Shown: positions 25,146 to 33,903 of the stretch, piece after piece
Layout: each line of letters begins with the position of its first letter
How positions within the stretch are numbered: the first letter of the stretch is position 1
Source of the DNA: CAWBJO01 sp963789175
GTDB lineage: Bacteria; Pseudomonadota; Alphaproteobacteria; Rhizobiales; Aestuariivirgaceae
Reading direction: 5' to 3'
Assembly: GCA_963789175.1 (NCBI GenBank)
Contig: CAWBJO010000003.1
Span: 1-64,000, forward strand
Length of the DNA stretch: 64,000 nucleotides
Position numbers and translations under genes: made by a program
The notes under the pieces: model-generated
What the model was told of the DNA's origin: nothing
Database searches by the model: none
What the model saw: only the letters and a program-made list of their open reading frames with translations

Positions 25146-27677
25146 CTAGGACGCTTCCCGCATGCGGCCGGCTTCCACCTGGGCACGCCTCACTGATTTA
25201 CCGCCGGAACCCGGCCCGTCAATGGGGAAATGACAAATCACCGTCGTGCCCTTGCCGGGGCGGGACAGCATCAGGACCTTGCCGCCGTGCAGCTCGACGA
25301 AGCTCTTGACGATGGCGAGGCCGAGCCCCGGCCCGCGATGGCCGCCGGAGGTCGGCTTCGACTGGAAGCGCTCGAAAGCCTGCTTCTGGAATTCCGGCTC
25401 GATGCCGCGGCCGTTGTCCGACACCCAGATGACGGCGTCGCCCCCGTCGCGCTTGGCGCCCATGCGGACCTCGCCGCCGGCGGAAGAGAAGCCTATGGCG
25501 TTGGACAGCAGGCTCGCCAGGATCTGGCGCACGCGCTTCTCGTCGCCGACGAACTCGCGCACGTCCTCGGCGACCTCGATCTCGATCCGCAGGTCCTTCT
25601 TCTCGATAGCCTCGACCATGGCGGCGGCGGCCTGCTCGAGAAGCTCGGCGACCGGTATCGGTCCGAGCTTGAGCTCCATGGCGCCGGCGTCGATGGTGGT
25701 GAGGTCGAGGATGGCGTCGATGATGGACAGGAGATCGTTCGAAGAGGACTCGATATGGCGCAGGTACTCGTGCTGGCGGGGCGCCACGGCGCCGGCGATG
25801 CCCATCGCCATGCCCTGCGCGAAGCCGATGATGTTGGTGAGCGGCGTGCGCAATTCATACGAGACGTTGGAGAGGAAGTTGGTCTTGAGGCGGTCGGCGG
25901 CTTCGAGGGCCTCGGCGCGCTCGCGCAGCGCGTTCTCGATGCGGGTCGAGTCGGTCACGTCCATGTAGGTGAGGAGCGTGTTGCCGTCGGGGAGCGGTAC
26001 GGACGAAGCCTGAAGCGCCACGCCGTCGGGGCGGACGATACGCTCCTTGAAGGCACTGCGCTCGGTATCGAAGGAGGTGACTGCGTATTTGAGATCGTCC
26101 CACATGTCGCGGTCGCTGAACAGAGCGCGCGCCTGGGTGATGATCTGGTCGATGTGCGGATGCTGCTCGAGGAATCCCGGCTCGAGGGCCCAGAGGCGGG
26201 CGAAGGTCGGATTGTGCAGGCGCAGGCGCCCGTCGGTGCCGAAGAGGGCGACGCCTTCGTGGAGATTGTCGAGGGTCTCGCGCTGAACGCCGATCAGCTC
26301 GTTGTACTGGCTCTCGAGCCTCAACCTCTCGGTCACGTTCTCGTACAGGTAGGTGACTCCGCCGAACGGGTGCTGCTCGCAGACGACGCGCAGCGACTGG
26401 CCGTCCGGCAGATGCCACCAGTTCTCGCGCGTCTCGAGAGTCGTGTAGGCGTTGAGGTGGCGGCTCTTCCAGTCGCGATAGTTCGCCTGTTCGGGCAGCT
26501 TGCGGGCCTGGCGCAGGCGGTCGAGAATCTCGCCTTCTGTCGGATGGGTGCCGAGCCAGGCCGGATCGAGCTCCCACAGTTCGACATAGGCGGAATTGAA
26601 GAAGCGCAGCGTCTGGTCGGATCCGAAGATGGCGATGGCGGTGGCGAGCTTGTCCAGCGTGCTCGCATGCGCGCGGATATGGCGCTTCAACTCCTTCTGC
26701 GAATCCTCAAGCGCGGTGACGTCGACGGCGAAGGATGCGAAGCCCTCGGCCAGGGCGGACTCGTAGACCTCGAGGGCGCGCTTGGCTCCCGCTATGACGG
26801 CATGGGACCGGCCGCGGCGCACCGTCTTCTCGGCGTCGGCGGTCTCCTCGAACTCCACCTCGCCCTGGTTGACGAGCATGATGCGACGACCGACGACGGC
26901 TTCGACGTCCTCCATCTCGACCGCATCGAGATAGGCGCGGTTGACCCAAACGACATTGCGCTGCTCGTCGGTCAACCACACCGGGAACGGGGCGCCGTCG
27001 AGGATGGCGCTCAGGCGACCGACCTGCTTCGACAGCTTGCGGACATCGTAGGCAAGCTCGGTGATATGGCGGCGTTCGCCCGACAGCGGCCGCAGGCGCA
27101 GGGTGGCGAGCCCCCCGGCGGCACGGCCATCGGCCTCGAGAAGCTCGGCGCCGGTCGTATGGACGCCGATGTTGAACGGCGTGCCCGAATCCTTGAGGGC
27201 GGCGATGGCGGAGGTGAGAGCGGTCGCCGATTCCGGTTCCAGCCAAGCGTTGAAGTCGAGAAGGAGATTATGGTCGCGCGGGATGTGGGCGCTGCCGCGC
27301 ATGTCGCCGACGATGCGGTCGGGCGCCTTGTCGCGACCTCGCCAGATGAAGAGAAGGTGCGGCTCGGCCTTGAGCGCGGCCTCGGCCTCGTTAAGCAAGC
27401 CTTCGAGATCGGCGATGCGGCGGTGCGACGCCGCGAGCTGGCGGGTGCGCTTGCGCATGCGCAGGAAGGCCGACACGGCGAAGACGAAGACGAGCGGCAG
27501 GAGCGCCAGCGGCAGGAGCTTCAGGCCAGGATACTTCGCCAGGGTCGTCGCGAGAACGCCGGCATGGGCCGGGGCGGCGAAGAAAAAAGGCGCGATACCG
27601 GCGAGCCGGAGGACGCGCAGCCGCGCTCCAATCCCGTCCCGTCCGGCGAGCCCAGATCTCGTGCCGTTTCCCCGCAT
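25146..27677 (-). CDS. divL: DivL-type PAS-domain atypical (tyrosine) sensor kinase
   Basis: 843 aa membrane-anchored sensor: an N-terminal hydrophobic segment (AHAG... then LLPLALLPLVFVFAVSAFLR), several PAS domains (about 100-560), a dimerisation domain and an HATPase domain (WVSDNGRGIEPEFQ, GGHRGPGLGLAIVKSFVELH). In the H-box the phospho-acceptor is Tyr607 (LSNVSYELRTPLTN) in place of His. That is the hallmark of DivL, which in Caulobacter and rhizobia acts with CckA and DivK to control CtrA. Its position next to tsaE and ahcY also fits. ATG at 27677 was preferred to a TTG at 27701. Confidence 0.88.
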   Translation of the reverse strand: MRGNGTRSGLAGRDGIGARLRVLRLAGIAPFFFAAPAHAGVLATTLAKYPGLKLLPLALLPLVFVFAVSAFLRMRKRTRQLAASHRRIADLEGLLNEAEAALKAEPHLLFIWRGRDKAPDRIVGDMRGSAHIPRDHNLLLDFNAWLEPESATALTSAIAALKDSGTPFNIGVHTTGAELLEADGRAAGGLATLRLRPLSGERRHITELAYDVRKLSKQVGRLSAILDGAPFPVWLTDEQRNVVWVNRAYLDAVEMEDVEAVVGRRIMLVNQGEVEFEETADAEKTVRRGRSHAVIAGAKRALEVYESALAEGFASFAVDVTALEDSQKELKRHIRAHASTLDKLATAIAIFGSDQTLRFFNSAYVELWELDPAWLGTHPTEGEILDRLRQARKLPEQANYRDWKSRHLNAYTTLETRENWWHLPDGQSLRVVCEQHPFGGVTYLYENVTERLRLESQYNELIGVQRETLDNLHEGVALFGTDGRLRLHNPTFARLWALEPGFLEQHPHIDQIITQARALFSDRDMWDDLKYAVTSFDTERSAFKERIVRPDGVALQASSVPLPDGNTLLTYMDVTDSTRIENALRERAEALEAADRLKTNFLSNVSYELRTPLTNIIGFAQGMAMGIAGAVAPRQHEYLRHIESSSNDLLSIIDAILDLTTIDAGAMELKLGPIPVAELLEQAAAAMVEAIEKKDLRIEIEVAEDVREFVGDEKRVRQILASLLSNAIGFSSAGGEVRMGAKRDGGDAVIWVSDNGRGIEPEFQKQAFERFQSKPTSGGHRGPGLGLAIVKSFVELHGGKVLMLSRPGKGTTVICHFPIDGPGSGGKSVRRAQVEAGRMREAS

Positions 27678-27854
27678 CGGGCATGCCCCCAAGAATCGCA
27701 AAACGCATACCGACGTGAGGCGGTGAGCAGCGACAGCGAATCAGGAAGGCCCCTCAGGACGAATCACGGTCCGCCCACCATGATGCCGAGATATAGAGAC
27801 AAAAGACGCAACGCGGCAACCGTCTCGGTCGACCTCGCGAATCGGCGTTTCAGA

Positions 27855-29255
27855 TCAATAGCGATAGTGCTCGGACTTGAACGGTCCGGTCGGAGCGACG
27901 CCGATATAGGCCGCCTGCTCCGGCTTGAGCTCGGTCAGCCGGACGCCGAGCTTGCCGAGGTGAAGGCGAGCCACCTTCTCGTCGAGATGCTTCGGGAGAA
28001 CGTAGACCTCGTTCTTGTACTTGCCGGGATGCTTCCAGAGCTCGATCTGCGCCAGGGTCTGGTTGGTGAAGGACGCCGACATCACAAAGCTCGGATGGCC
28101 CATGGCGTTGCCGAGATTGACGAGGCGGCCTTCCGACAGGAGCACGATGCGGCGGCGCGAGGGAAACTCGATGATGTCGACCTGCGGCTTGACGTTGGTC
28201 CAGCGGAAATTGCGCAGGGAGGCGACCTGGATCTCGTTGTCGAAGTGGCCGATGTTGCAGACGATCGCCATGTCCTTCATGGCGCGCATGTGATCGACGG
28301 TGATGACGTCACGATTTCCGGTCGCTGTGACAAAAATATCAGCCTTGTCGACCATGTCCTCCAGGGTCGCCACCTCGAAGCCGTCCATCGCCGCCTGGAG
28401 GGCGCAGATGGGATCGATCTCGGTCACGGTCACCCGGGCGCCGGCACCGCGCAGCGACTGCGCCGAACCCTTGCCGACGTCGCCATAACCGCAAACCAGG
28501 GCGACCTTGCCGGCCATCATCACGTCGGTGCCGCGGCGGATGGCGTCGACGAGGGATTCGCGGCAGCCGTACTTGTTGTCGAATTTCGACTTCGTGACGC
28601 TGTCGTTGACGTTGATCGCGGGAAACGGAAGCTCGCCCTGCTTCTGCAGCTCGTAGAGGCGGTGGACGCCGGTCGTCGTCTCCTCGGTGACGCCGCGGAT
28701 GGCGGCGCGGATCCTGGAGAACCAGCCGGGCGACGTCTCGAGGCGGCGGCGGATGAGGGCGAACAGCGCTTCCTCCTCCTCGCTCTTGGGATCGGAGATG
28801 AGCTTCGGGTCGCGCTCGGCGCGGGCGCCGAGAAGGATGAGGAGCGTGGCGTCGCCGCCGTCGTCGAGGATCATGTTCGACGGCTCGCCGTCCGGCCAGT
28901 CGAAGGTGCGGTCGCAGAACTCCCAATACTGCTCGAGCGACTCGCCCTTGAAGGCGAAGACGGGAATGCCGCGCGCGGCAATCGCGGCAGCGGCGTGGTC
29001 CTGCGTGGAGAAGATGTTGCACGACGCCCAGCGCACCTCAGCGCCCAGATCCACCAGCGTCTCGATCAGGACGGCCGTCTGGATGGTCATGTGGAGCGAG
29101 CCGGTGATGCGGGCGCCCTTCAGCGGCTTGTCGGCCGAGAACTCCTTGCGTACGGCCATGAGGCCGGGCATCTCGATCTCCGCCATCTCGATCTCCTTGC
29201 GGCCCCAGTCCGCAAGCTTGATGTCGGCGACGCGATAGTCGGAGAATTTCGTCAT
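27855..29255 (-). CDS. ahcY: Adenosylhomocysteinase (S-adenosyl-L-homocysteine hydrolase)
   Basis: 466 aa NAD-dependent enzyme splitting S-adenosylhomocysteine into adenosine and homocysteine, which relieves product inhibition of methyltransferases. The long bacterial form is seen: SLHMTIQTAVLIETL, NDSVTKSKFDNKYGCRESL, NAD loop VCGYGDVGKGSAQSLRGAGA and the C-terminal ending GPFKSEHYRY. The start at 29255 follows AGGGGAGAG; the in-frame extension to 29336 is not family-like. A palindrome about 88 nt upstream may be its operator. Confidence 0.97.
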   Translation of the reverse strand: MTKFSDYRVADIKLADWGRKEIEMAEIEMPGLMAVRKEFSADKPLKGARITGSLHMTIQTAVLIETLVDLGAEVRWASCNIFSTQDHAAAAIAARGIPVFAFKGESLEQYWEFCDRTFDWPDGEPSNMILDDGGDATLLILLGARAERDPKLISDPKSEEEEALFALIRRRLETSPGWFSRIRAAIRGVTEETTTGVHRLYELQKQGELPFPAINVNDSVTKSKFDNKYGCRESLVDAIRRGTDVMMAGKVALVCGYGDVGKGSAQSLRGAGARVTVTEIDPICALQAAMDGFEVATLEDMVDKADIFVTATGNRDVITVDHMRAMKDMAIVCNIGHFDNEIQVASLRNFRWTNVKPQVDIIEFPSRRRIVLLSEGRLVNLGNAMGHPSFVMSASFTNQTLAQIELWKHPGKYKNEVYVLPKHLDEKVARLHLGKLGVRLTELKPEQAAYIGVAPTGPFKSEHYRY

Positions 29256-29342
29256 CGGCTCTCCCCTTGTGATCGTTGGCCGCAATCGGCGGCGGCACGG
29301 CGACAGCCTCTTAGCAGGCCGTCGACGATCGGGCAAGAAGAC

Positions 29343-29358
29343 ATAAAGAAATCTTTAT
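29343..29358. promoter_or_regulatory. Candidate SahR-type operator upstream of ahcY
   Basis: Perfect inverted repeat ATAAAGA-AA-TCTTTAT, extendable to 9-base arms with one mismatch. It is AT-rich in a GC-rich context and lies between the ptsH stop (29363) and the ahcY start. SahR, an ArsR-family repressor responsive to S-adenosylhomocysteine, controls ahcY and methionine genes in many Proteobacteria through AT-rich palindromes. That match is from memory, and no sahR gene is in the window. Confidence 0.55.
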
Positions 29359-29362
29359 ATTC

Positions 29363-29638
29363 TCAGTCCTCGCCGAACCGCTCGGCCACCAGCCGGCTCA
29401 AGGCCTCGACAGCCGACTCCGCCTCCGGCCCTTTCGCCTCGACAAGGATGGTCGAGCCCATCTGGGCGGCCAGCATCATCAATCCCATGATCGAGGTGCC
29501 GGGGACGCTGTGGCCGTCGCGCGATACGGTGACGTCGGCCTTGAACTGCTCGGCGCATTTGACGAACTTGGCGGAGGCGCGGGCGTGGAGACCGCGGGAG
29601 TTGACGATCTCGAGCTCACGGCGTGCCTCGGCCGTCAT
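29363..29638 (-). CDS. ptsH: HPr-like phosphocarrier (nitrogen-type PTS)
   Basis: 91 aa phosphocarrier. The phospho-histidine motif is SRGLHARASAKFV (His18 here) and the regulatory-serine region is GTSIMGLMMLAA, the target of HprK. In alphaproteobacteria without sugar PTS permeases this protein works in the PTS-Ntr cascade with EI-Ntr and EIIA components as a regulatory relay. It follows the EIIA gene by 18 nt in the operon chvI-chvG-hprK-EIIA-ptsH. Confidence 0.95.
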   Translation of the reverse strand: MTAEARRELEIVNSRGLHARASAKFVKCAEQFKADVTVSRDGHSVPGTSIMGLMMLAAQMGSTILVEAKGPEAESAVEALSRLVAERFGED

Positions 29639-29656
29639 GGCGCCCGTCCGCCCATG

Positions 29657-30055
29657 TCATTCGCCGAGAATCTGGCTGGCGACGCTGATGTACTTGCGTC
29701 CCGCCTCCTGGGCGAGCTCGACGGCCTTCTTCAAGGGCGTTTCGCCGCGCACGCGGGCGAGCTTGATCAGCATCGGCAGGTTGACGCCGGCCAGCACTTC
29801 GATGTGACCGTTCTCGAGGGCCGATATGGCGAGGTTGGACGGCGTGCCGCCGAACATGTCCGTGAGGATGATGACTCCGCTGCCGCCGTTGACGCGGGAG
29901 ATCGCCTCGACGATGTCCTTGCGGCGGGTCTCGACATTGTCGTCGGGAGCGATCGAAACGGTCTCGACGCGGTCCTGGGGTCCGACGACATGCTCGAGCG
30001 CCAGGCGGAACTCGGCAGCGAGCCGGCCATGCGCGACGATGACAAGTCCGATCAT
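29657..30055 (-). CDS. PTS EIIA component, mannose family
   Basis: 132 aa EIIA-Man domain; the phospho-acceptor is His9 in LVIVAHGRLAAEF, followed by the conserved VIILTDMFGGTPSNLA. There is no EIIB/C/D partner here, so the function is presumably regulatory, receiving phosphate from HPr; the rhizobial homologue next to hprK has been called ManX or EIIA-Man. It sits between hprK (45 nt) and ptsH (18 nt). Confidence 0.93.
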   Translation of the reverse strand: MIGLVIVAHGRLAAEFRLALEHVVGPQDRVETVSIAPDDNVETRRKDIVEAISRVNGGSGVIILTDMFGGTPSNLAISALENGHIEVLAGVNLPMLIKLARVRGETPLKKAVELAQEAGRKYISVASQILGE

Positions 30056-30100
30056 GCTTCCTGGTGCTCCGGGGGGTGGCGGCTCGGCCGGGGTGCTGTT

Positions 30101-30637
30101 CTAGTCCGCCGTCGCCGGCAAGCGCAACCCTTCCGTGGAAAGCGTTAATCGCGCAGGAAATGCCGGTCCGGCCAGGGCCTGGCAAGCCGCCCGGACGCGC
30201 GATGCGGCGGATGCCGGGCGGGGGTCGATTCGGATGGACGGCAGGCGGACGCCGAGGAGCTCCTCGACAGTGTCGGCGGCTTCCGGCAGGCGCTCGATGG
30301 CAGCCGTTTCGGCCAGGCGCACGATGAGGCCGACGCGAGAACGGTGATGGACGTCGAGCTCCAGGATGCCGATGCCGCGCACCTCGAGCAGGCCGGCGAG
30401 ACGGGCCGGCGCCGTGGCGAAGACGTCCCCCGCGTCCCGCGACAGAACGACCTGGTCATCGGCGACGAGCCTCGCCCGCAAGAGCGCGGGGCCGAGACCG
30501 CATCCCGGCGCATCGATGAGCCGTAGTGCGAGGTCCGACTTGCCGGCACCCGGCGAGCCCAAGATCAGCACCCCGGTTCCTGCGATGTCGACGCAGGTGC
30601 CGTGCACGGTGATCTGCGCAGCACCGGGCTCAGGCAT
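30101..30637 (-). CDS. hprK: HPr kinase/phosphorylase, short alphaproteobacterial form
   Basis: 178 aa, only the C-terminal catalytic half of the ~310-residue Firmicutes HprK. P-loop GVLILGSPGAGKSDLALRL, then LVADDQVVLSRDA and the signature-like GLLEVRGIGILELD. It phosphorylates the regulatory serine of HPr; the short form is the norm in Alphaproteobacteria. The start at 30637 overlaps the chvG 3' end by 8 nt, so they are coupled. The same frame is open further upstream, but that part is antisense-like shadow inside chvG. Confidence 0.93.
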   Translation of the reverse strand: MPEPGAAQITVHGTCVDIAGTGVLILGSPGAGKSDLALRLIDAPGCGLGPALLRARLVADDQVVLSRDAGDVFATAPARLAGLLEVRGIGILELDVHHRSRVGLIVRLAETAAIERLPEAADTVEELLGVRLPSIRIDPRPASAASRVRAACQALAGPAFPARLTLSTEGLRLPATAD

Positions 30638-32438
30638 CTTTGCGGCGATTCCATTCGTCGGCGAGGGCGGGCAGCCTGACGGTGAAGACGGCGCCGCGGA
30701 TGGAGCGCTCGCCGTTGGCATCGGCGGGACCGTAGCGGTTGTCGGCGCGGATGCCGCCGCCATGCGCCTCGACGATCTGCCGCGAGATGGAGAGGCCGAG
30801 GCCGGAGTTCTTGCCGAAGTACGCCTCGGGGCGGTCGGTGTAGAAACGCTCGAAGATGCGACCGATGTTCTCGGGGCGGATGCCCGGCCCCTCGTCCTCG
30901 ACGCGAAACTCGACGTCGCGCGCGGTGCGGCGGAGGCGAACGCGCACGCGCGTTCCGGAGCGCGTGAAGGACACGGCATTGTCGATGAGGTTGCGCACCA
31001 CCTGGCCGAGGCGATTGTCGTGGCCGAGCATGCGGAAGGGATTTTCCGACTGCACCGATCTCGGCACGGTGGCGATCTCGAGCCCGACCGAGATCGTCTC
31101 GTCCTTGCGAACCTCATTGGCGAGGCGGACGAGCGTGTCGAGCAGCCGGTAGACGTCGACCGGCTCGGCGCGGTTGCGGGCGAGCTCGGCATCGAGGCGC
31201 GAGGCATCGGAGATGTCGGTGATGAGGCGATCGAGACGCTTGACGTCGTCCTTGACGATGGCGATGAGGCGTTCGCGCTGCTCGCCGGTGCGCGTGTAGG
31301 GCAGAGTCTCGACGGCGCTCCTCAGCGAGGTCAGCGGATTCTTGAGCTCGTGCGAGACGTCGGCGGCGAACGCTTCGATGGCATCGATGCGGTCGTAGAG
31401 CGCGGTCGTCATGTCGCGAAGCGACTTCGACAGGTGGCCGATCTCGTCGCGGCGCGAGGTGAAGTCGGGAATCTCGACGCGGGTGTTGACGCCCCGCCCG
31501 ACATGCTCGGCGGCGGCCGACAGTCGGCGTATGGGCTCGGCGATATGCCCGGCGAGCAGGATGGAGAGCAGCATGGTCACCAGGACGGCGACGAGGAAGG
31601 TGAAGAGCACGATCTTGCGCTCGGCGCGCAGCACCTTGTCGATCTCGCCGCCCTGCGTCGACAGGACGAGGGCGCCGAGCACGGCCCGGAACCGCTGGAT
31701 GGGGACGGCGACGGAGACGATGATCTCGTTCTTGTCGTTGACCCGCACGATCGACACGGAGGCGCCGTTCAGGGCCGCGGTGATCTCCGGGAAGTCACGG
31801 CCGTTCTCGAGCCCGTACTCGGACTGCAGGGGGTAGTTGTTGTGGAAGAGCCAGCCGTTGAAGCGATGCCAGAGGCTGAGGACGAAGTACTCGTTCTGCG
31901 ACCGAAGCGGCGGCAGCTCGGCTTGGGTGATGTCACCACGCGAGTAGAGTCCGCGGCTGTCGACGACGATGCCGCCTTCGCGGTCGTAGATGCGGCCGCG
32001 GATGTCGGTCGACGACACGAGGCGGCGCAGGACCGGCCCGGCACGCTCGGGATTGATCGGGAAATCGAGGCCTTCGAGATCGTCGCCGTCGGGCGTCGGC
32101 GCCGTGTCGGGATGCGCCTCCAGGAGCTTGTCGGGATCGACGAGGATGGAATCGGTGTCGATGGACGCGGCGGAAGCGACGGCCGCCGCCATGACCTGGC
32201 TCTGGGTCAGAAGGCTCTGGACGCGCGCGTCGATGAGGCCCTGGCGGAACTGATTGAAATAGAGGCTGCCGGAGACGAGGATGATGAGGCCGGCAATGTT
32301 GAGCAGCACGATGCGGCTGGTCAGGCGGGCAGGAACGAAGACGTCGAGCCAGGTGCCGGCGCGGCGGAGCGAGGATTCCGAAACGGCGGCAGGATCGTCC
32401 TGCTCAACCCGTTCGGTCATCTCGACATTAGCCACCAT
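30630..32438 (-). CDS. chvG: Sensor histidine kinase ChvG (ExoS)
   Basis: 602 aa inner-membrane sensor. TM1 about residues 42-62 (SRIVLLNIAGLIILVSGSLY), a periplasmic sensing domain of ~210 residues, TM2 about 279-302 (IVLFTFLVAVLVTMLLSILL), HAMP (PIRRLSAAAEHVGRG), H-box AFAADVSHELKNPLTSLRSA, and an ATPase domain with VEDEGPGIRPENIGRIFERF and GLGLSISRQIVEAHGG. It forms the acid/envelope-stress two-component system with ChvI, which in rhizobia controls succinoglycan, motility and host association. Starts at 32438 or 32420 are both possible; neither has a strong ribosome site. Confidence 0.93.
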   Translation of the reverse strand: MVANVEMTERVEQDDPAAVSESSLRRAGTWLDVFVPARLTSRIVLLNIAGLIILVSGSLYFNQFRQGLIDARVQSLLTQSQVMAAAVASAASIDTDSILVDPDKLLEAHPDTAPTPDGDDLEGLDFPINPERAGPVLRRLVSSTDIRGRIYDREGGIVVDSRGLYSRGDITQAELPPLRSQNEYFVLSLWHRFNGWLFHNNYPLQSEYGLENGRDFPEITAALNGASVSIVRVNDKNEIIVSVAVPIQRFRAVLGALVLSTQGGEIDKVLRAERKIVLFTFLVAVLVTMLLSILLAGHIAEPIRRLSAAAEHVGRGVNTRVEIPDFTSRRDEIGHLSKSLRDMTTALYDRIDAIEAFAADVSHELKNPLTSLRSAVETLPYTRTGEQRERLIAIVKDDVKRLDRLITDISDASRLDAELARNRAEPVDVYRLLDTLVRLANEVRKDETISVGLEIATVPRSVQSENPFRMLGHDNRLGQVVRNLIDNAVSFTRSGTRVRVRLRRTARDVEFRVEDEGPGIRPENIGRIFERFYTDRPEAYFGKNSGLGLSISRQIVEAHGGGIRADNRYGPADANGERSIRGAVFTVRLPALADEWNRRKDA

Positions 32439-32479
32439 GGAGCGTCACACGTTGAAGCGTGGGCCCACGGTGCGAAAGC

Positions 32480-33193
32480 TCAAGCTTCCTTGAACCGATA
32501 GCCTACGCCATAGAGCGTCTCGATCGCCTCGAAGTCGTCGTCGACCTGCTTGAACTTCTTGCGAAGCCGCTTGATGTGACTGTCTATGGTACGGTCGTCA
32601 ACATAAACCTGATCGTCATAGGCGGCGTCCATCAGGGCGTCCCGACTCTTAACGATTCCGGGCCGCTGGGCAAGCGCCTGGAGGATCAGGAACTCGGTAA
32701 CGGTTAAGGTGACGGGCCTGGTGTCCCAGGTGCACGCATGGCGGTCGGGGTCCATGACGAGCTTGCCCCGCTCGATCGTCTTGTTCAGATCGACGACGGG
32801 CACCGAGCCGTCCTTGGGCACGGCACGCCGGAGGACCGCCTTGACGCGCTCGACGAGCAGTCGCTGGGAGAACGGTTTGCGGATGAAATCGTCGGCGCCC
32901 ATCTTGAGGCCAAAAAGTTCATCTATCTCGTCGTCCTTGGAGGTAAGGAATATGACCGGCATGTCGGTCTTCTGGCGCAGGCGGCGCAGGAGCTCCATTC
33001 CGTCCATGCGCGGCATCTTGATGTCGAAGATGGCCATGTCTGGAGGATTGTCCTGAATCCCCTGCAGGGCCGCCACACCGTCGGTGTAGCTCTGCGTCTG
33101 GTAGCCCTCTGCCTCGAGGACAATGCTGACGGACGTCAGGATATTGCGATCGTCGTCAACCAGTGCAATCACCGGCATGCGTTTCTGACCCAT
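32480..33193 (-). CDS. chvI: Response regulator ChvI
   Basis: 237 aa OmpR/PhoB-type regulator. Receiver: IALVDDDRN, phospho-Asp in MAIFDIKMPRMDGMELL, VIFLTSKDDE and MGADDFIRKPFS; the winged-helix DNA-binding domain ends YVDDRTIDSHIKRLRKKF and TLYGVGYRFKEA. The start at 33193 was chosen because the protein then begins just before the receiver; the upstream extension to 33262 is not conserved in type. It leads the chvI-chvG-hprK-EIIA-ptsH operon and is divergent from the PNPOx-like gene, with 84 nt between them. Confidence 0.95.
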   Translation of the reverse strand: MGQKRMPVIALVDDDRNILTSVSIVLEAEGYQTQSYTDGVAALQGIQDNPPDMAIFDIKMPRMDGMELLRRLRQKTDMPVIFLTSKDDEIDELFGLKMGADDFIRKPFSQRLLVERVKAVLRRAVPKDGSVPVVDLNKTIERGKLVMDPDRHACTWDTRPVTLTVTEFLILQALAQRPGIVKSRDALMDAAYDDQVYVDDRTIDSHIKRLRKKFKQVDDDFEAIETLYGVGYRFKEA

Positions 33194-33277
33194 TTCCAGT
33201 TGTCCCTTTTGGCGCTCTAGCGGGTGAACTAGGGTAAAATGTGGCGGAAAAAATACAACCACTCAGGGTAAACAGTC

Positions 33278-33760
33278 ATGACAAGCGTCCAGAGGGCTGC
33301 AAAAGGCGGGAATTCCAACGAAGCGGCGACCGTCATCCGAGGGCTCATACGGAGCGCGAGGACGGCCGTGCTCGCGACACTGCGCGGAGAGGACCGGGCC
33401 CCCTACGCATCCCTGGTCGCAGTGGCGCCCGATGGGCGGGGCGAACCCGTGCTCCTCCTGTCTTCGCTTGCGTGGCATACGCAGAACCTCCTCCATGATC
33501 CCAGAGCCTCCCTCCTGATCGCCGATCCGGCGGCGCAGGGAGATCCACTTGCGGCTCCCCGGGCGAGCCTCATCGGCGCGATCGCAAGAACGACTCATGA
33601 CGATGCAGCGGGTTGGTATTTCGCCGTCCATCCCGAAGCGAAAGGATATGCAGAGTTCAACGATTTCGCCTTCCATCGGTTCACGATCGCCTCGGTGCAC
33701 CTGGTGGCCGGCTTCGGCCGTATCGAGACGCTCGACCGGGATGCCCTCCTTGGTGCTTAA
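33278..33760 (+). CDS. Pyridoxamine-phosphate-oxidase-fold protein, HugZ-like
   Basis: 160 aa single split-barrel flavin/heme-binding fold: TAVLATLRGEDRAPYASLV, LLLSSLAWHTQNLLHDPRAS and the HugZ-like end HPEAKGYAEFNDF... HLVAGFGRIETL. It is shorter than full HugZ (~250 aa), lacking the C-terminal extension used in heme degradation, so heme oxygenase activity is doubtful. A flavin reductase or general PNPOx-like role is as likely. It lies between chvI (divergent) and pckA (144 nt downstream, same strand), a place I recall such genes holding in related genomes. Confidence 0.8.
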   Translation: MTSVQRAAKGGNSNEAATVIRGLIRSARTAVLATLRGEDRAPYASLVAVAPDGRGEPVLLLSSLAWHTQNLLHDPRASLLIADPAAQGDPLAAPRASLIGAIARTTHDDAAGWYFAVHPEAKGYAEFNDFAFHRFTIASVHLVAGFGRIETLDRDALLGA

Positions 33761-33903
33761 TGCCTTGGCGCGCCGTGCCTATTTGTCGCGTTGTCGCCCC
33801 ACTTGCGCGTCGGTAGGGGTTTCAACCGACGATTTCACCCGTCGTTCACCGAACAATCTTCCGCGCCGGCTGTTTTTCACGAATCAATCCCCAGGTGGAA
33901 TTC

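Noticed and set aside
29256..29342. SAH or SAM riboswitch in the ahcY leader
   Set aside because: No conserved core that I can match; only the upstream palindrome stands out. A covariance-model search would settle it.
25230..29807. A 1,525-codon open frame on the plus strand opposite divL and ahcY
   Set aside because: Composition is the low-complexity Ala/Gly/Arg/Asp pattern of antisense shadow in high-GC DNA; it crosses two confirmed genes on the other strand and shows no recognisable domain.
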